The notes under the pieces were generated by a model that searched no databases, had not been told where the DNA came from, and saw only the letters and a list, made by a program, of their open reading frames with translations. The position numbers and the translations under genes are program-made. Positions 20,926 to 29,288 of a stretch of 36,385 bases of DNA are shown here, piece by piece. This DNA is from Thermincola carboxydiphila (GTDB lineage Bacteria; Bacillota; Thermincolia; Thermincolales; UBA2595), in NCBI GenBank assembly GCA_016841045.1, contig JAENZX010000036.1:1-36385 (forward strand), in the 5' to 3' direction. The first letter of the stretch is position 1. Each line of letters opens with the position of its first letter.

Positions 20926-20926
20926 A
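20911..20926. promoter_or_regulatory. TTGAC-N6-GTCAA dyad, possible TetR operator before iorA
   Basis: TTGACACATTAGTCAA, with 5-bp perfect arms, the best of the three TGAC dyads. Confidence 0.5.
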
Positions 20927-21002
20927 AAATACAAATTTAGTAAAGGAGGTTTTAAACGACATATATGGGACGTTGCCTTATCACACAACAGGAGGTTTTA
21001 AC

Positions 21003-22757
21003 ATGAAAAAACTATTAACGGGAAACGAGGCTTTTGCCTATGGGGCCTATCTAGCCGGGGTGCAGCTGGCCGCTGCATATCCAGGGACCCCAAGTACAGA
21101 GGTCGTTAAGAATTGCGCAAACTATGACACCATTTATGCAGAATGGTCCCCTAATGAAAAAGTTTCACTGGATGTGGCTACCGGGGCTTCCTATTCCGGC
21201 CGCCGCGCCTTATGTGCCATGAAGCACGTAGGTATGAATGTTGCTGCCGATTCACTTTTCTCAGCCTCATATACCGGGATAAAGGGTGGTTTGGTAATTA
21301 TTAATGCTGATGACCCAGGTCAGCATAGTTCCCAAAACGAACAGGATAACCGGAATTATGCAAGGTTCGCTAAAGTTCCAATGCTTGAGCCTTCCGATAG
21401 TGAAGAAGCCAAGAAGTTTGTCCGGATTGGCTGTGAGCTGAGTGAACAGTTTGACACCCCGGTAATAATTCGAACAACCACGCGACTTTCCCACTCACGT
21501 ACCCTGGTCGAAATAGAGGATAGCAACAGGGTAGTTCCAAGCCAGGATATCCCGGAATACGAGCGCAATTTTGCAAAATATGTAATGGTTCCAGCCGCTG
21601 CCCGCCAACGCCGGGTGGTAGTTGAAGAAAGACTCCGGAAGCTGGAAGAGTATGCAGAAACTACAGAGCTAAATAGAATTGAACCTGGTGATGACGAAAT
21701 CGGTATTATCACCAGCGGTATTATTTATCAGTATGCCCGGGAGGTTTTCCCTACAGCCAATATCCTCAAACTGGGTATGGTCTGGCCCCTGCCCACGCAA
21801 ATGATTCAAGATTTTGCTAAGCGAGTTAAGAAGCTGGTCATTATTGAAGAACTGGATCCTATCTTTGAAAAGCATGTCCGGGAATTAGGCCTCGATTGCA
21901 TCGGAAAAGAAGTTTACCCCATGATCGGTGAGTTCAACCCGTCCCTTATCCGGGAGCTATCCTACAATGCCGGCCTGATAAAAGAAGCGCCTCCCGAAGT
22001 GTCTTGTGCAAATACTGAGTTACCAGTCCGGCCACCGATGCTCTGTCCCGGTTGCGGACACCGTGGCCTGTTTTATGCTCTGAAACGATTGGATGTTACT
22101 GTTTTCGGTGATATCGGCTGTTATACCCTCGGTGCCGCACCACCCCTCTCAGCCGTACACACATGTACCTGCATGGGAGCCGGATTCGGCCTTGTGCACG
22201 GGGTAGATAAGATGGGAGTCAAAGGCCAGACGGTCGGGGTTCTTGGAGACTCAACCTTTTTCCATAGCGGAATTCATCCAATGATAGATGTTTTATACAA
22301 CAAAGGAACGAGTACCCTGATTATTACAGACAATCGGATCACAGCAATGACCGGCCATCAGGATAACCCAGGTTCCGGTAAGACCTTGCTGGGAGAACCT
22401 GCCGAGCGCATAGACATCGAAACAGTTGTACGGGGCCTGGGGGCAAAGCGGGTGGAAGTTGTTAATCCCTATGAAGTCGATAACGTGATGAAGGTAGTAA
22501 AAGAAAGCATTGACGCAGGAGAACCTTCGGTAATTATTGCCCGGTATCCATGCGTGCTCAATACCAAAGAAAAACATCCGGTGCCTGCCGTTGATCCTGA
22601 AACATGTACCAACTGTGGTACTTGTCTCAAAATTGGCTGCCCACCTCTTATTAAAACCGAAACGCAGGTGGCCATTGACAGCATTTTGTGTAACGGATGC
22701 GGCCTTTGTGCCAGGATTTGTCCCTTCCAGGCAATCAAAAAAGCTGAGGAGCAATAG
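21003..22757 (+). CDS. iorA: Indolepyruvate:ferredoxin oxidoreductase, alpha subunit
   Basis: 584 residues. The N-terminal pyruvate-ferredoxin-oxidoreductase-like domain begins KKLLTGNEAFAYGAYLAGVQ and has AAYPGTPSTEVV. The thiamine pyrophosphate part has LCPGCGHRGLFYAL, GDIGCYTLGAAPP, then VLGDSTFFHSGIHP and ITDNRITAMTGHQDNPG. The C-terminus carries two 4Fe-4S motifs, CTNCGTCLKIGCPPL and CNGCGLCARICPF. It oxidatively decarboxylates arylpyruvates to arylacetyl-CoA with reduced ferredoxin as the electron product. ATG 21003 lies six bases after AGGAGGT. First gene of an operon reaching to 34981; the ferredoxin it reduces could feed the activase-dehydratase system downstream. Confidence 0.95.
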   Translation: MKKLLTGNEAFAYGAYLAGVQLAAAYPGTPSTEVVKNCANYDTIYAEWSPNEKVSLDVATGASYSGRRALCAMKHVGMNVAADSLFSASYTGIKGGLVIINADDPGQHSSQNEQDNRNYARFAKVPMLEPSDSEEAKKFVRIGCELSEQFDTPVIIRTTTRLSHSRTLVEIEDSNRVVPSQDIPEYERNFAKYVMVPAAARQRRVVVEERLRKLEEYAETTELNRIEPGDDEIGIITSGIIYQYAREVFPTANILKLGMVWPLPTQMIQDFAKRVKKLVIIEELDPIFEKHVRELGLDCIGKEVYPMIGEFNPSLIRELSYNAGLIKEAPPEVSCANTELPVRPPMLCPGCGHRGLFYALKRLDVTVFGDIGCYTLGAAPPLSAVHTCTCMGAGFGLVHGVDKMGVKGQTVGVLGDSTFFHSGIHPMIDVLYNKGTSTLIITDNRITAMTGHQDNPGSGKTLLGEPAERIDIETVVRGLGAKRVEVVNPYEVDNVMKVVKESIDAGEPSVIIARYPCVLNTKEKHPVPAVDPETCTNCGTCLKIGCPPLIKTETQVAIDSILCNGCGLCARICPFQAIKKAEEQ

Positions 22758-22776
22758 ATAAGGAGGTCGGCTTACG

Positions 22777-23370
22777 ATGCAAAATAAAATTGACATTATC
22801 ATTGCCGGTGTAGGTGGGCAGGGTACAATTTTAGCCAGCGATATTTTAGTCGAGGTAGGTTACCATGCCGGGTATGATGTTAAGAAGTCCGAAGTTCACG
22901 GTATGTCGCAGCGCGGCGGGGGGGTGGAAAGCCAGGTGCGTTGGGGTAAAAAAGTATATTCCCCGCTGATAGAAAAAGGAAAAGCCGATTACCTGATAGG
23001 GTTTGAAATGCTGGAAGCAGCCCGCTGGACCGAATATCTTAACAAGTCATCAATTGTATATGTAAACAAACATAAGATGTTTCCCCCTACAGTCACATCC
23101 GGTCAGGCAGAATATCCGGCTGAAGCTTCTATAGAGCAGGAATTGAGTTCCCGAGCCGGTCGGTACGAATGGGTGGACGCGATGGCAGCGGCCAGGGAAC
23201 TCGGCAACCCGGCTTTAGCAGGTGTTATTATGCTGGGGCGCCTATCCGTTGACTTGAAAGTTGATACGGAACTTTGGCTTAAGGTTATTACCGAACTGGT
23301 ACCTGCCAAGTTCGTGGAATTAAATAAGAAAGCTTTTATAACTGGCAGGGAAATGAAAAAGGGGGCATGA
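22777..23370 (+). CDS. iorB: Indolepyruvate:ferredoxin oxidoreductase, beta subunit
   Basis: 197 residues, the usual IorB length. It has the gamma-type oxidoreductase domain: IIAGVGGQGTILASDILVE at the start, then SEVHGMSQRGGGVESQVRWG, both hallmarks of the CoA-binding subunit. It completes the IorAB enzyme with the preceding gene, 19 bp away, and has AGGAGG before its ATG. The next gene follows its stop after three bases, so the operon is tightly packed. Confidence 0.95.
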   Translation: MQNKIDIIIAGVGGQGTILASDILVEVGYHAGYDVKKSEVHGMSQRGGGVESQVRWGKKVYSPLIEKGKADYLIGFEMLEAARWTEYLNKSSIVYVNKHKMFPPTVTSGQAEYPAEASIEQELSSRAGRYEWVDAMAAARELGNPALAGVIMLGRLSVDLKVDTELWLKVITELVPAKFVELNKKAFITGREMKKGA

Positions 23371-23373
23371 AAA

Positions 23374-24372
23374 ATGGCGAAAATTTTAAGTCTGATGCCA
23401 AGAATCTATTTTAAAGATCCCGGCACCATAGCTACTTTGGAAACCTTTAAAGATGATCTTGCTTTTTCCTCCGATTATGAACCTGAGCAAATTATTGCGG
23501 CAGCTAAGGATGCAACCTGTATATTAGCCCCGGCACCGTACCCTGTCATATCGGAAGAAGTTATCAAAGCTCTACCCAATTTGAAATTAATCCAAACCGC
23601 GGGTGCAGGTTTCGACAAGATTGATCTGAAAGCGGCGGCGGAAGCCGGGATCCCTGTTGCCAATACACCTGGGTTAAATACGATGGCGGTAGCTGAACTG
23701 GCTTTGGCTGCAATAATTACGATCCGGCGGGGCTTTATCTTTGCTGACCGGGAAATAAAAAAGGGCCGATACCAAGAGGGTAGGGAAAAACTTTTTGAAC
23801 AAGGGATGTCGGAAATAGGTGGAAGCCGCTGGGGGATTATCGGTCTGGGGCGGATTGGGGCCAAACTAGCCGAAGCAGGAAAAGTTTTTGGTGCAGAGGT
23901 TAATTATTATGATCCGTTCCGCAGAACAGCAGATGAAGAAAAGCAGCTAGGGGTTAATTACTGCAGCATGGAGGAAATTCTGACAGCCAGCGATGTTGTT
24001 GTTATCTGTGTGGCTTTAACTGCGGAGACTCGCGGTTTAATTGGAGCCCGCGAAATGAAAATGATGAAACCGGATGCCATCCTGATTAACACAGCCCGGG
24101 GAGGGATTGTTGACGATACCGCCCTGGCGGAAGCTCTTGCTCAGGGACAGTTAGGCGGAGCGGCAATTGACACTTTAGAACAAGAGCCGCTGCCGACAGA
24201 TCATCCCCTTCTTAAGCTGCCGGAAGAAATACAGAACCGGATTCTTCTTACTCCCCATTTAGGCGGAGTTACCACCCAAGCATTAAACCGGATGCTGGAT
24301 TACGCCCTGGCAAACTGTATCCGTGTTATTCAGGGCGAGAAACCGTTGGCGGTGGTCAATGGTGTTGACTAA
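23374..24372 (+). CDS. NAD-dependent 2-hydroxyacid dehydrogenase
   Basis: 332 residues. The nucleotide-binding domain has GIIGLGRIG (residues 154-162) and a following Asp at YYDPF that favours NAD. Catalytic residues of the D-specific family are visible: Arg242 in NTARGG, Glu in DTLEQEP and His295 in TPHLGG. It should interconvert a 2-oxo acid and an (R)-2-hydroxy acid. Between iorAB and the dehydratase genes the likely pair is arylpyruvate and aryllactate, as with FldH in clostridial Stickland metabolism, although FldH itself may be of another family. Its start lies three bases after iorB. Confidence 0.92.
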   Translation: MAKILSLMPRIYFKDPGTIATLETFKDDLAFSSDYEPEQIIAAAKDATCILAPAPYPVISEEVIKALPNLKLIQTAGAGFDKIDLKAAAEAGIPVANTPGLNTMAVAELALAAIITIRRGFIFADREIKKGRYQEGREKLFEQGMSEIGGSRWGIIGLGRIGAKLAEAGKVFGAEVNYYDPFRRTADEEKQLGVNYCSMEEILTASDVVVICVALTAETRGLIGAREMKMMKPDAILINTARGGIVDDTALAEALAQGQLGGAAIDTLEQEPLPTDHPLLKLPEEIQNRILLTPHLGGVTTQALNRMLDYALANCIRVIQGEKPLAVVNGVD

Positions 24373-24418
24373 ACTTTATTCAAATAAATTGGGCATTGTT
24401 GTCTAGGAGGTGAAGAAT

Positions 24419-26056
24419 TTGAAGACAGGAAAAGAAACCGTAAGCAAATGGATGCATGTAGGAACGGCACTTAAAGTGAATGCGCATAATTATCCTGAGC
24501 GATTAGGCTGCCAGGATAAATCTAAAAGTTTCAACTTCAGGGAATGGAATGAACGGGCGTGCCGTTTATCAGATGCTTTGACGAAAATGGGAGTGGGTTA
24601 TGGGGAAAGGTTTGCTGTTATTGCTTACAACCGTGTTGAATGGATGGAGATTTACGCAGCCTGTGCCAAAGGGGGCCAGATAGCGGTTCCTGTCATGTTT
24701 CGCCTGGCGCCGGCAGACTATGAGTACATATTGAAACAATCGGGTTGTAAAGCCTTTATTGTTGAAGCACCTTTCATAAAGAATGTTGATAGTATCCGCG
24801 ACAGCCTGCCGTTAAATCAGGAAAACTATATTTACCTCGGTGAGGGTGAGGCTCCTCCTGGCTATGTTCACTACGAAGATGTCCTTAAGAGAAGTGACCC
24901 GGCGGAACCTGATGTGATGGTAGATGCAGCTCATCCCTGGGTCATCATGTTCACCTCAGGGACCACCGGCCGACCCAAAGGGGTCGTGCGGACTCACGAA
25001 AACATCGTTGCCCATTATCTGCTCGGTAACATGAATATGGGGGTAAGACCTACTGACAAACCTCTTATGGTTATGCCCATGTGTCATGTAAACTCTATAC
25101 ATTTTTCCTTTTGCTACACCTATGTCGGTGCACCGGTAATGGTTTATAACATGGTCAGCTTTGACCCGGAGGACCTGTTGCGGACTATAGCCGATTACAA
25201 GATTACCTTTACCTCCCTGGTCCCGACCCATTACACCATGCTTTTGACCCTTCCCGAAGAGGTCAAGGCCCGTAATGATACAGGGTGTATCAGACAGCTT
25301 CTAATCTCTTCTGCTCCGGCCCGCAGAGATTTAAAGCTTGCCATCATGGAACATTTCAAATCGGTGGAATTATGGGAGGCATACGGTTCCACCGAAACAG
25401 GCTTGGCAACCTTCTTGAGGCCGGAGGACCAGCTAAATAAACTGGGCTCCATTGGAAAGGAAATCTTCGGCATTGACCGGCTAAGGATTCTGGATGAAGA
25501 AGGCCGGGATGTAACCCCCGGTGAGGTTGGGGAGCTTTACATTCGCTCACCGCTATGCTTCAAAGAATATTGGCAGGATCCCGGCAAGACCAGGGAAACG
25601 TACAAGGGTGAGTGGTGCACCGCGGGTGATATGGCGAGAAGAGACGAAGACGGCTTTTATTACCTGGTTGACCGCAAAGCCAATATGATCATCACGGGGG
25701 GCGAGAATGTTTACCCTTCTGAAGTGGAAAATGTCGTTGGCGGTCATCCGGCGGTCAGGGACGTGGCGGTAATCGGGGTTCCGGAGGAAAAGTGGGGCGA
25801 GATCGTAGTGGCCCTGGTAATCCTGAATGACGGATACAAGAGTGGAGATGACCTGACCAGGGAGATTATTGGCTACTGCCGGGACAAAATGGCCGGTTTC
25901 AAACGGCCCAAGGCAATCCACTTTATTACCGAGGCCGAGATGCCAAGGACCGCTACCGGTAAGATCCTGCACCGGGTCTTACGGGAAAGGTACGGTATGT
26001 GGAGCGACAGCCAGGCGAAAGAAGACGCCGCTTTAAAGAAACTAGAGTGCAGTTAA
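24419..26056 (+). CDS. AMP-forming acyl-CoA ligase
   Basis: 545 residues with the complete ANL motif set: MFTSGTTGRPKGVVRTHENI, YGSTETGLA, GDMARRDEDGFYYLVDRKAN and GGENVYPSEVENVV, and PRTATGKILHR with the catalytic lysine. It is clearly different from the ligase at 11086. In this operon it may form the CoA ester of a 2-hydroxy acid (aryllactyl-CoA) as substrate for the dehydratase, replacing the CoA-transferase FldA used by Clostridium sporogenes; this is inference. AGGAGG eight bases before the TTG at 24419 decides the start over the GTG at 24410. Confidence 0.9.
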   Translation: MKTGKETVSKWMHVGTALKVNAHNYPERLGCQDKSKSFNFREWNERACRLSDALTKMGVGYGERFAVIAYNRVEWMEIYAACAKGGQIAVPVMFRLAPADYEYILKQSGCKAFIVEAPFIKNVDSIRDSLPLNQENYIYLGEGEAPPGYVHYEDVLKRSDPAEPDVMVDAAHPWVIMFTSGTTGRPKGVVRTHENIVAHYLLGNMNMGVRPTDKPLMVMPMCHVNSIHFSFCYTYVGAPVMVYNMVSFDPEDLLRTIADYKITFTSLVPTHYTMLLTLPEEVKARNDTGCIRQLLISSAPARRDLKLAIMEHFKSVELWEAYGSTETGLATFLRPEDQLNKLGSIGKEIFGIDRLRILDEEGRDVTPGEVGELYIRSPLCFKEYWQDPGKTRETYKGEWCTAGDMARRDEDGFYYLVDRKANMIITGGENVYPSEVENVVGGHPAVRDVAVIGVPEEKWGEIVVALVILNDGYKSGDDLTREIIGYCRDKMAGFKRPKAIHFITEAEMPRTATGKILHRVLRERYGMWSDSQAKEDAALKKLECS

Positions 26057-26076
26057 GTTCAGGGAGGTGCAGCCAA

Positions 26077-26865
26077 ATGTATGTAGCAGGAATCGATATT
26101 GGGTCCATATATTCTAAGGCCGTAATTTTAAAAAACAATCAGGTTGCAGCTTCCCTTGTTAAAAGAACCGGTGGTGAAATCAGAACTATTTCTCACCGGA
26201 TAATGGATGAAGCTTTAACACCTCTGGGTATTCAGCTTGAAGACCTGAAATCCATTGTAGCAACCGGCTACGGAAGAATATCAGTTCCTTTTGCGGAAAA
26301 ACAGGTAACAGAAATCACCTGCTTTGGGAGAGGAACTGCACAATTATTTCCAGATGTCAGAACTGTAATTGATATCGGGGGGCAGGACAGCAAGGGAATT
26401 AAGATTGATGAAAGGGGCCGTGTAACTGATTTTGTCATGAACGACAAGTGTGCAGCCGGCACCGGGCGTTTCCTGGAAGTAATGGCTAACGCCCTGGAAG
26501 TTAATCTTGAAGATATGGGACCTCTGGCGCTTCAATCTGAGTCTCCGGAGGAAATTGGTATAACCTGTACCGTTTTTGCAGAATCTCAGGTTATTTCACT
26601 TGTAGGTGAAGGACGACGCAAAGTGGATATCGTTGCCGGAATACACCAGGCAATCGCTGAGAGAATATACGGTTTATTAAAAATGTTAAAGATTGAAGAA
26701 CGCATTGCCATAACTGGTGGAGGAGCCAAAAACATTGGGCTTGTACACGAACTTGAAAAAAGACTGGGCACGGAGTTAATAGTTCCGGAGGAGCCACAGC
26801 TGATTGGAGCACACGGAGCTGCGCTTATGGCAATGGAAATGGCAATGCATCGGAAAGGAGGTTAA
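26077..26865 (+). CDS. 2-Hydroxyacyl-CoA dehydratase activator (ATP-dependent activase)
   Basis: 262 residues of the HgdC/FldI type in the ASKHA ATPase fold: AGIDIGSIYSKAVIL, IVATGYGR, VIDIGGQDSKGIKI and AITGGGAKN. Cys125 (NDKCAAGTG) and Cys164 (GITCTVFAE) are 39 residues apart, as in the Acidaminococcus enzyme (Cys127, Cys166), where they hold a 4Fe-4S cluster between the two subunits. It uses ATP to drive one electron into the dehydratase. Only one activase gene is present, so it should be a homodimer; class I benzoyl-CoA reductases need two different ATPase subunits. ATG 26077 follows GGGAGGTG. Two bases separate it from the next gene. Confidence 0.93.
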   Translation: MYVAGIDIGSIYSKAVILKNNQVAASLVKRTGGEIRTISHRIMDEALTPLGIQLEDLKSIVATGYGRISVPFAEKQVTEITCFGRGTAQLFPDVRTVIDIGGQDSKGIKIDERGRVTDFVMNDKCAAGTGRFLEVMANALEVNLEDMGPLALQSESPEEIGITCTVFAESQVISLVGEGRRKVDIVAGIHQAIAERIYGLLKMLKIEERIAITGGGAKNIGLVHELEKRLGTELIVPEEPQLIGAHGAALMAMEMAMHRKGG

Positions 26866-26867
26866 AT

Positions 26868-28019
26868 ATGGCAATTAAGGAACTACTGAACCGGTTTAAT
26901 GCTGTTGTGACCGATCCTTACTCCGAGGCCAGAAGTCGTAAAGAGCAGGGTCAAAAGGTTATCGGGTGGCTGCCAACCGATGTGCCGGAAGAGTTGATAC
27001 ACGCGGCTGGGGCCTTTCCCGTGGGCAGTCTGGGTTCCTGCAGCAAAATCCGTTTAGCAGATACCCATCTCCAGGTTTGGGTGTGTTCCCTGATGCGAGG
27101 CTCATTAGAGATGGGATTGCGCGGTGACCTTGATTTTCTGGATGGCCTTATCATACCTCAGACCTGTGATACCACCAGGGCCATGGTGGGCATTTGGCGC
27201 CAAACCTCCCTGATTCCTTATATTGACAGTTTTATGATGCCAAAACAGGTAAAGCGGTCCAGCGCCCGGGAATATCTCATCGGAGAACTGACACGGTTAA
27301 AGAGCAATCTTGAAAAGGTGACGGGAAACCTTATTACCAATGAATCCCTTGGCACTTCGATAAAGTTATTTAATGAAAACCGGCAGCTTTTACGCCGGAT
27401 GTTTGAAATCCACGCTGATCATCCGGGTTTGATTAGCTCCCGTGAAGTCTATACAGTTATCAAAGCTGCAATGTATATGGATAAGGTAAAACATAACGGG
27501 ATTTTGCAGGATTTGATCCAGGCAATGAAGCAGAAAGCAGCCAGATCGATCGATAAGTCTAATCCCAAAGTTAGATTGGTTATCTCCGGCGGAGTCTGGG
27601 AACCTCCCGAAATTATGGATTTAATCGAAGAAGCAGGTGGTGTGGTAGTGGGTGACGATATGCTGACGGGCATGCGATATTTGAGTCCGGATGCAGATGA
27701 AAAAAGAGATCCACTGGAAGCTCTGGCAGACCGACAACTGAACAAGATTCCTTTTGCCGGGTTTGATAATCAAAATTACGAACGACGACGGTTTTTACAC
27801 AACCTGGTTCGCCATACAGAAGCTGCAGGGCTCATTTTTCTTCACCTTAAGTTTTGCGAGCCGGAGAATTATGATTACAACGACATGCGCGAAGCTCTGA
27901 ACTCAGCTGGAATCCCCAACCTTCGTCTGGAGACCGAAGTTGGCAATCCATCCCTTGGTCAAATCAGGACCAGATTAGAAGCCTTTATTGAAATGATTGG
28001 AGGGGATCCAATTGAGTGA
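26868..28019 (+). CDS. 2-Hydroxyacyl-CoA dehydratase / benzoyl-CoA reductase family subunit 1
   Basis: 383 residues of the HgdB/FldC/BcrC superfamily. The N-terminal GWLPTDVPEELIHAAGAFPV is a family hallmark. Candidate cluster cysteines stand in LGSCSKIR, VWVCSLMRGSLE and QTCDTTRAM, and another in the C-terminal LKFCEPENYDYNDMREAL. With the next gene it should form the heterodimer that binds 4Fe-4S clusters and eliminates water from a 2-hydroxyacyl-CoA by a ketyl radical. The gene context (2-oxo acid enzymes, hydroxyacid dehydrogenase, one activase) favours a dehydratase, but an aryl-CoA reductase cannot be excluded from sequence alone. Confidence 0.87.
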   Translation: MAIKELLNRFNAVVTDPYSEARSRKEQGQKVIGWLPTDVPEELIHAAGAFPVGSLGSCSKIRLADTHLQVWVCSLMRGSLEMGLRGDLDFLDGLIIPQTCDTTRAMVGIWRQTSLIPYIDSFMMPKQVKRSSAREYLIGELTRLKSNLEKVTGNLITNESLGTSIKLFNENRQLLRRMFEIHADHPGLISSREVYTVIKAAMYMDKVKHNGILQDLIQAMKQKAARSIDKSNPKVRLVISGGVWEPPEIMDLIEEAGGVVVGDDMLTGMRYLSPDADEKRDPLEALADRQLNKIPFAGFDNQNYERRRFLHNLVRHTEAAGLIFLHLKFCEPENYDYNDMREALNSAGIPNLRLETEVGNPSLGQIRTRLEAFIEMIGGDPIE

Positions 28020-29202
28020 ACCCTTTAAGACAGCCGCTTTAATGAAAGAATTAATGGCTAAATACTACGACCTGGGGGAAGAATCCCGCCGAAAGGGAAT
28101 ACCTGTGGTTTGGGTTACAGCAGTTTTTCCAGTTGAAATTATTTACGCTATGGATCTTTATCCCTATTACCCAGAAAATTTTGGAGCATTAGCTTCGGCC
28201 CGAAAAGTGGCAGATAAACTTTCCATGGCAGCGGAAGCAAAAGGTTATTTTAACGATCTCTGCGGCTATGCCAGATGCGGTATTGGTGATGCTTACTCTT
28301 TAGAGCATCCTGTAGGAAAAATCCTCTCACCTGATTTGCTTCTTTGCTGTAATACACAGTGCGGGAGCCTGCCCAAGTGGTTCGAGGCAGCAGGCCGTTT
28401 TTACAACAAGCCGTATTTTCTCTGGGATTCGCCGATGATCGAAGATGAGACCAGTGACATTAAGCAAAACTACCTTATTAAACAGCTTTATGAATTAATT
28501 GATTTCCTTGAAATTACGACTAAACGCCGATTTGATATTAACAAACTCCAGGAGGTTGTAGCGCTATCAAGCCAGGCCACAGCTCTCTGGAACGACTGCC
28601 TGGAAATGGCTGCCTTAAAGCCTGCCCCCTTTGGCTTCTTTGACGCCTGCATACATATGGCTCCCATCGTAGTTTGGCGGGGCAGACAGGAAGCCGTGGA
28701 TTACTACCGGCAGCTAAAGGCTGAACTTGAGGCACGCCTGGAGAAAAAGATATATGCCATCCCCAACGAGCGGCATAAGGTTTATTTTGATCACATCCCG
28801 GTCTGGCCGCGTTTACGGTGGTTTGCAGACATGTTCGCTGCCAATGATACTCTGGTAGCCGCATCCCAGTATACCCATGCCTGGGCCATGAATTTTGACC
28901 CGGCCCGCCCCTTAGAAACCCTGGCCGAACACTACCCTCATCAATTTGTCAACCGGGGTGTGGATTACCGTCTTAAGCTAAAAATGGATTTCATGCGGCA
29001 TTACAACTGTGATGGTTTTATCCTTTTCTCCAACCGAAGTTGTAAACCAAATTCAATAGGACTTTATGACAAAAAGAGAATGCTTACTGAAATGACTGGT
29101 TTACCGGGTTTGGTTTTTGAGGGTGATATGTCAGATTTGCGTTTCTTTTCTGAGGGACAGATTAAAACTTTGTTTGAGACTTATTTCGAGCAATTAGTAT
29201 AG
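28012..29202 (+). CDS. 2-Hydroxyacyl-CoA dehydratase / benzoyl-CoA reductase family subunit 2
   Basis: 396 residues from a TTG that overlaps the preceding gene by eight bases, with GGAGGGG just upstream, so the two subunits are coupled. Family features are VWVTAVFPVEIIYAMDLYPY, DLCGYARCGIGDAYS and LLCCNTQCGSLPKW, and SNRSCKPNSIGLYDKKRML towards the end with the GDMSDLRFFSE motif. The cysteines are placed for a 4Fe-4S cluster. It is distinct from subunit 1, as in HgdAB and FldBC. The product, if the substrate is aryllactyl-CoA, would be an arylacryloyl (cinnamoyl-type) CoA. Confidence 0.87.
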   Translation: MSEPFKTAALMKELMAKYYDLGEESRRKGIPVVWVTAVFPVEIIYAMDLYPYYPENFGALASARKVADKLSMAAEAKGYFNDLCGYARCGIGDAYSLEHPVGKILSPDLLLCCNTQCGSLPKWFEAAGRFYNKPYFLWDSPMIEDETSDIKQNYLIKQLYELIDFLEITTKRRFDINKLQEVVALSSQATALWNDCLEMAALKPAPFGFFDACIHMAPIVVWRGRQEAVDYYRQLKAELEARLEKKIYAIPNERHKVYFDHIPVWPRLRWFADMFAANDTLVAASQYTHAWAMNFDPARPLETLAEHYPHQFVNRGVDYRLKLKMDFMRHYNCDGFILFSNRSCKPNSIGLYDKKRMLTEMTGLPGLVFEGDMSDLRFFSEGQIKTLFETYFEQLV

Positions 29203-29288
29203 GATTGGATTCAAACAGCGCGCTGTGCAATGCAGTAGTACGGTAGGATTAGGAGTTTAATTTTGAAGCTTTGAGGAGGATGGAAAAA

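Larger units (their letters stand above)
20698..21002. other. Regulatory region of the iorA operon
   Basis: 305 bp without a gene. It holds the tetR2 terminator, repeat A copy 4 with its TGAC-N6-GTCA dyad, a conserved-looking AAAGGAGG at about 20943, and the iorA ribosome site AGGAGG at 20991. There is no sigma-54 promoter, activator dyad or GntR palindrome, in contrast to modules 1 to 3. Confidence 0.65.

Noticed and set aside
26077-29202. Complete class I benzoyl-CoA reductase operon
   Set aside because: Only one activase-type ATPase and no dedicated ferredoxin gene are present, and the neighbours handle 2-oxo and 2-hydroxy acids. Kept only as an alternative.
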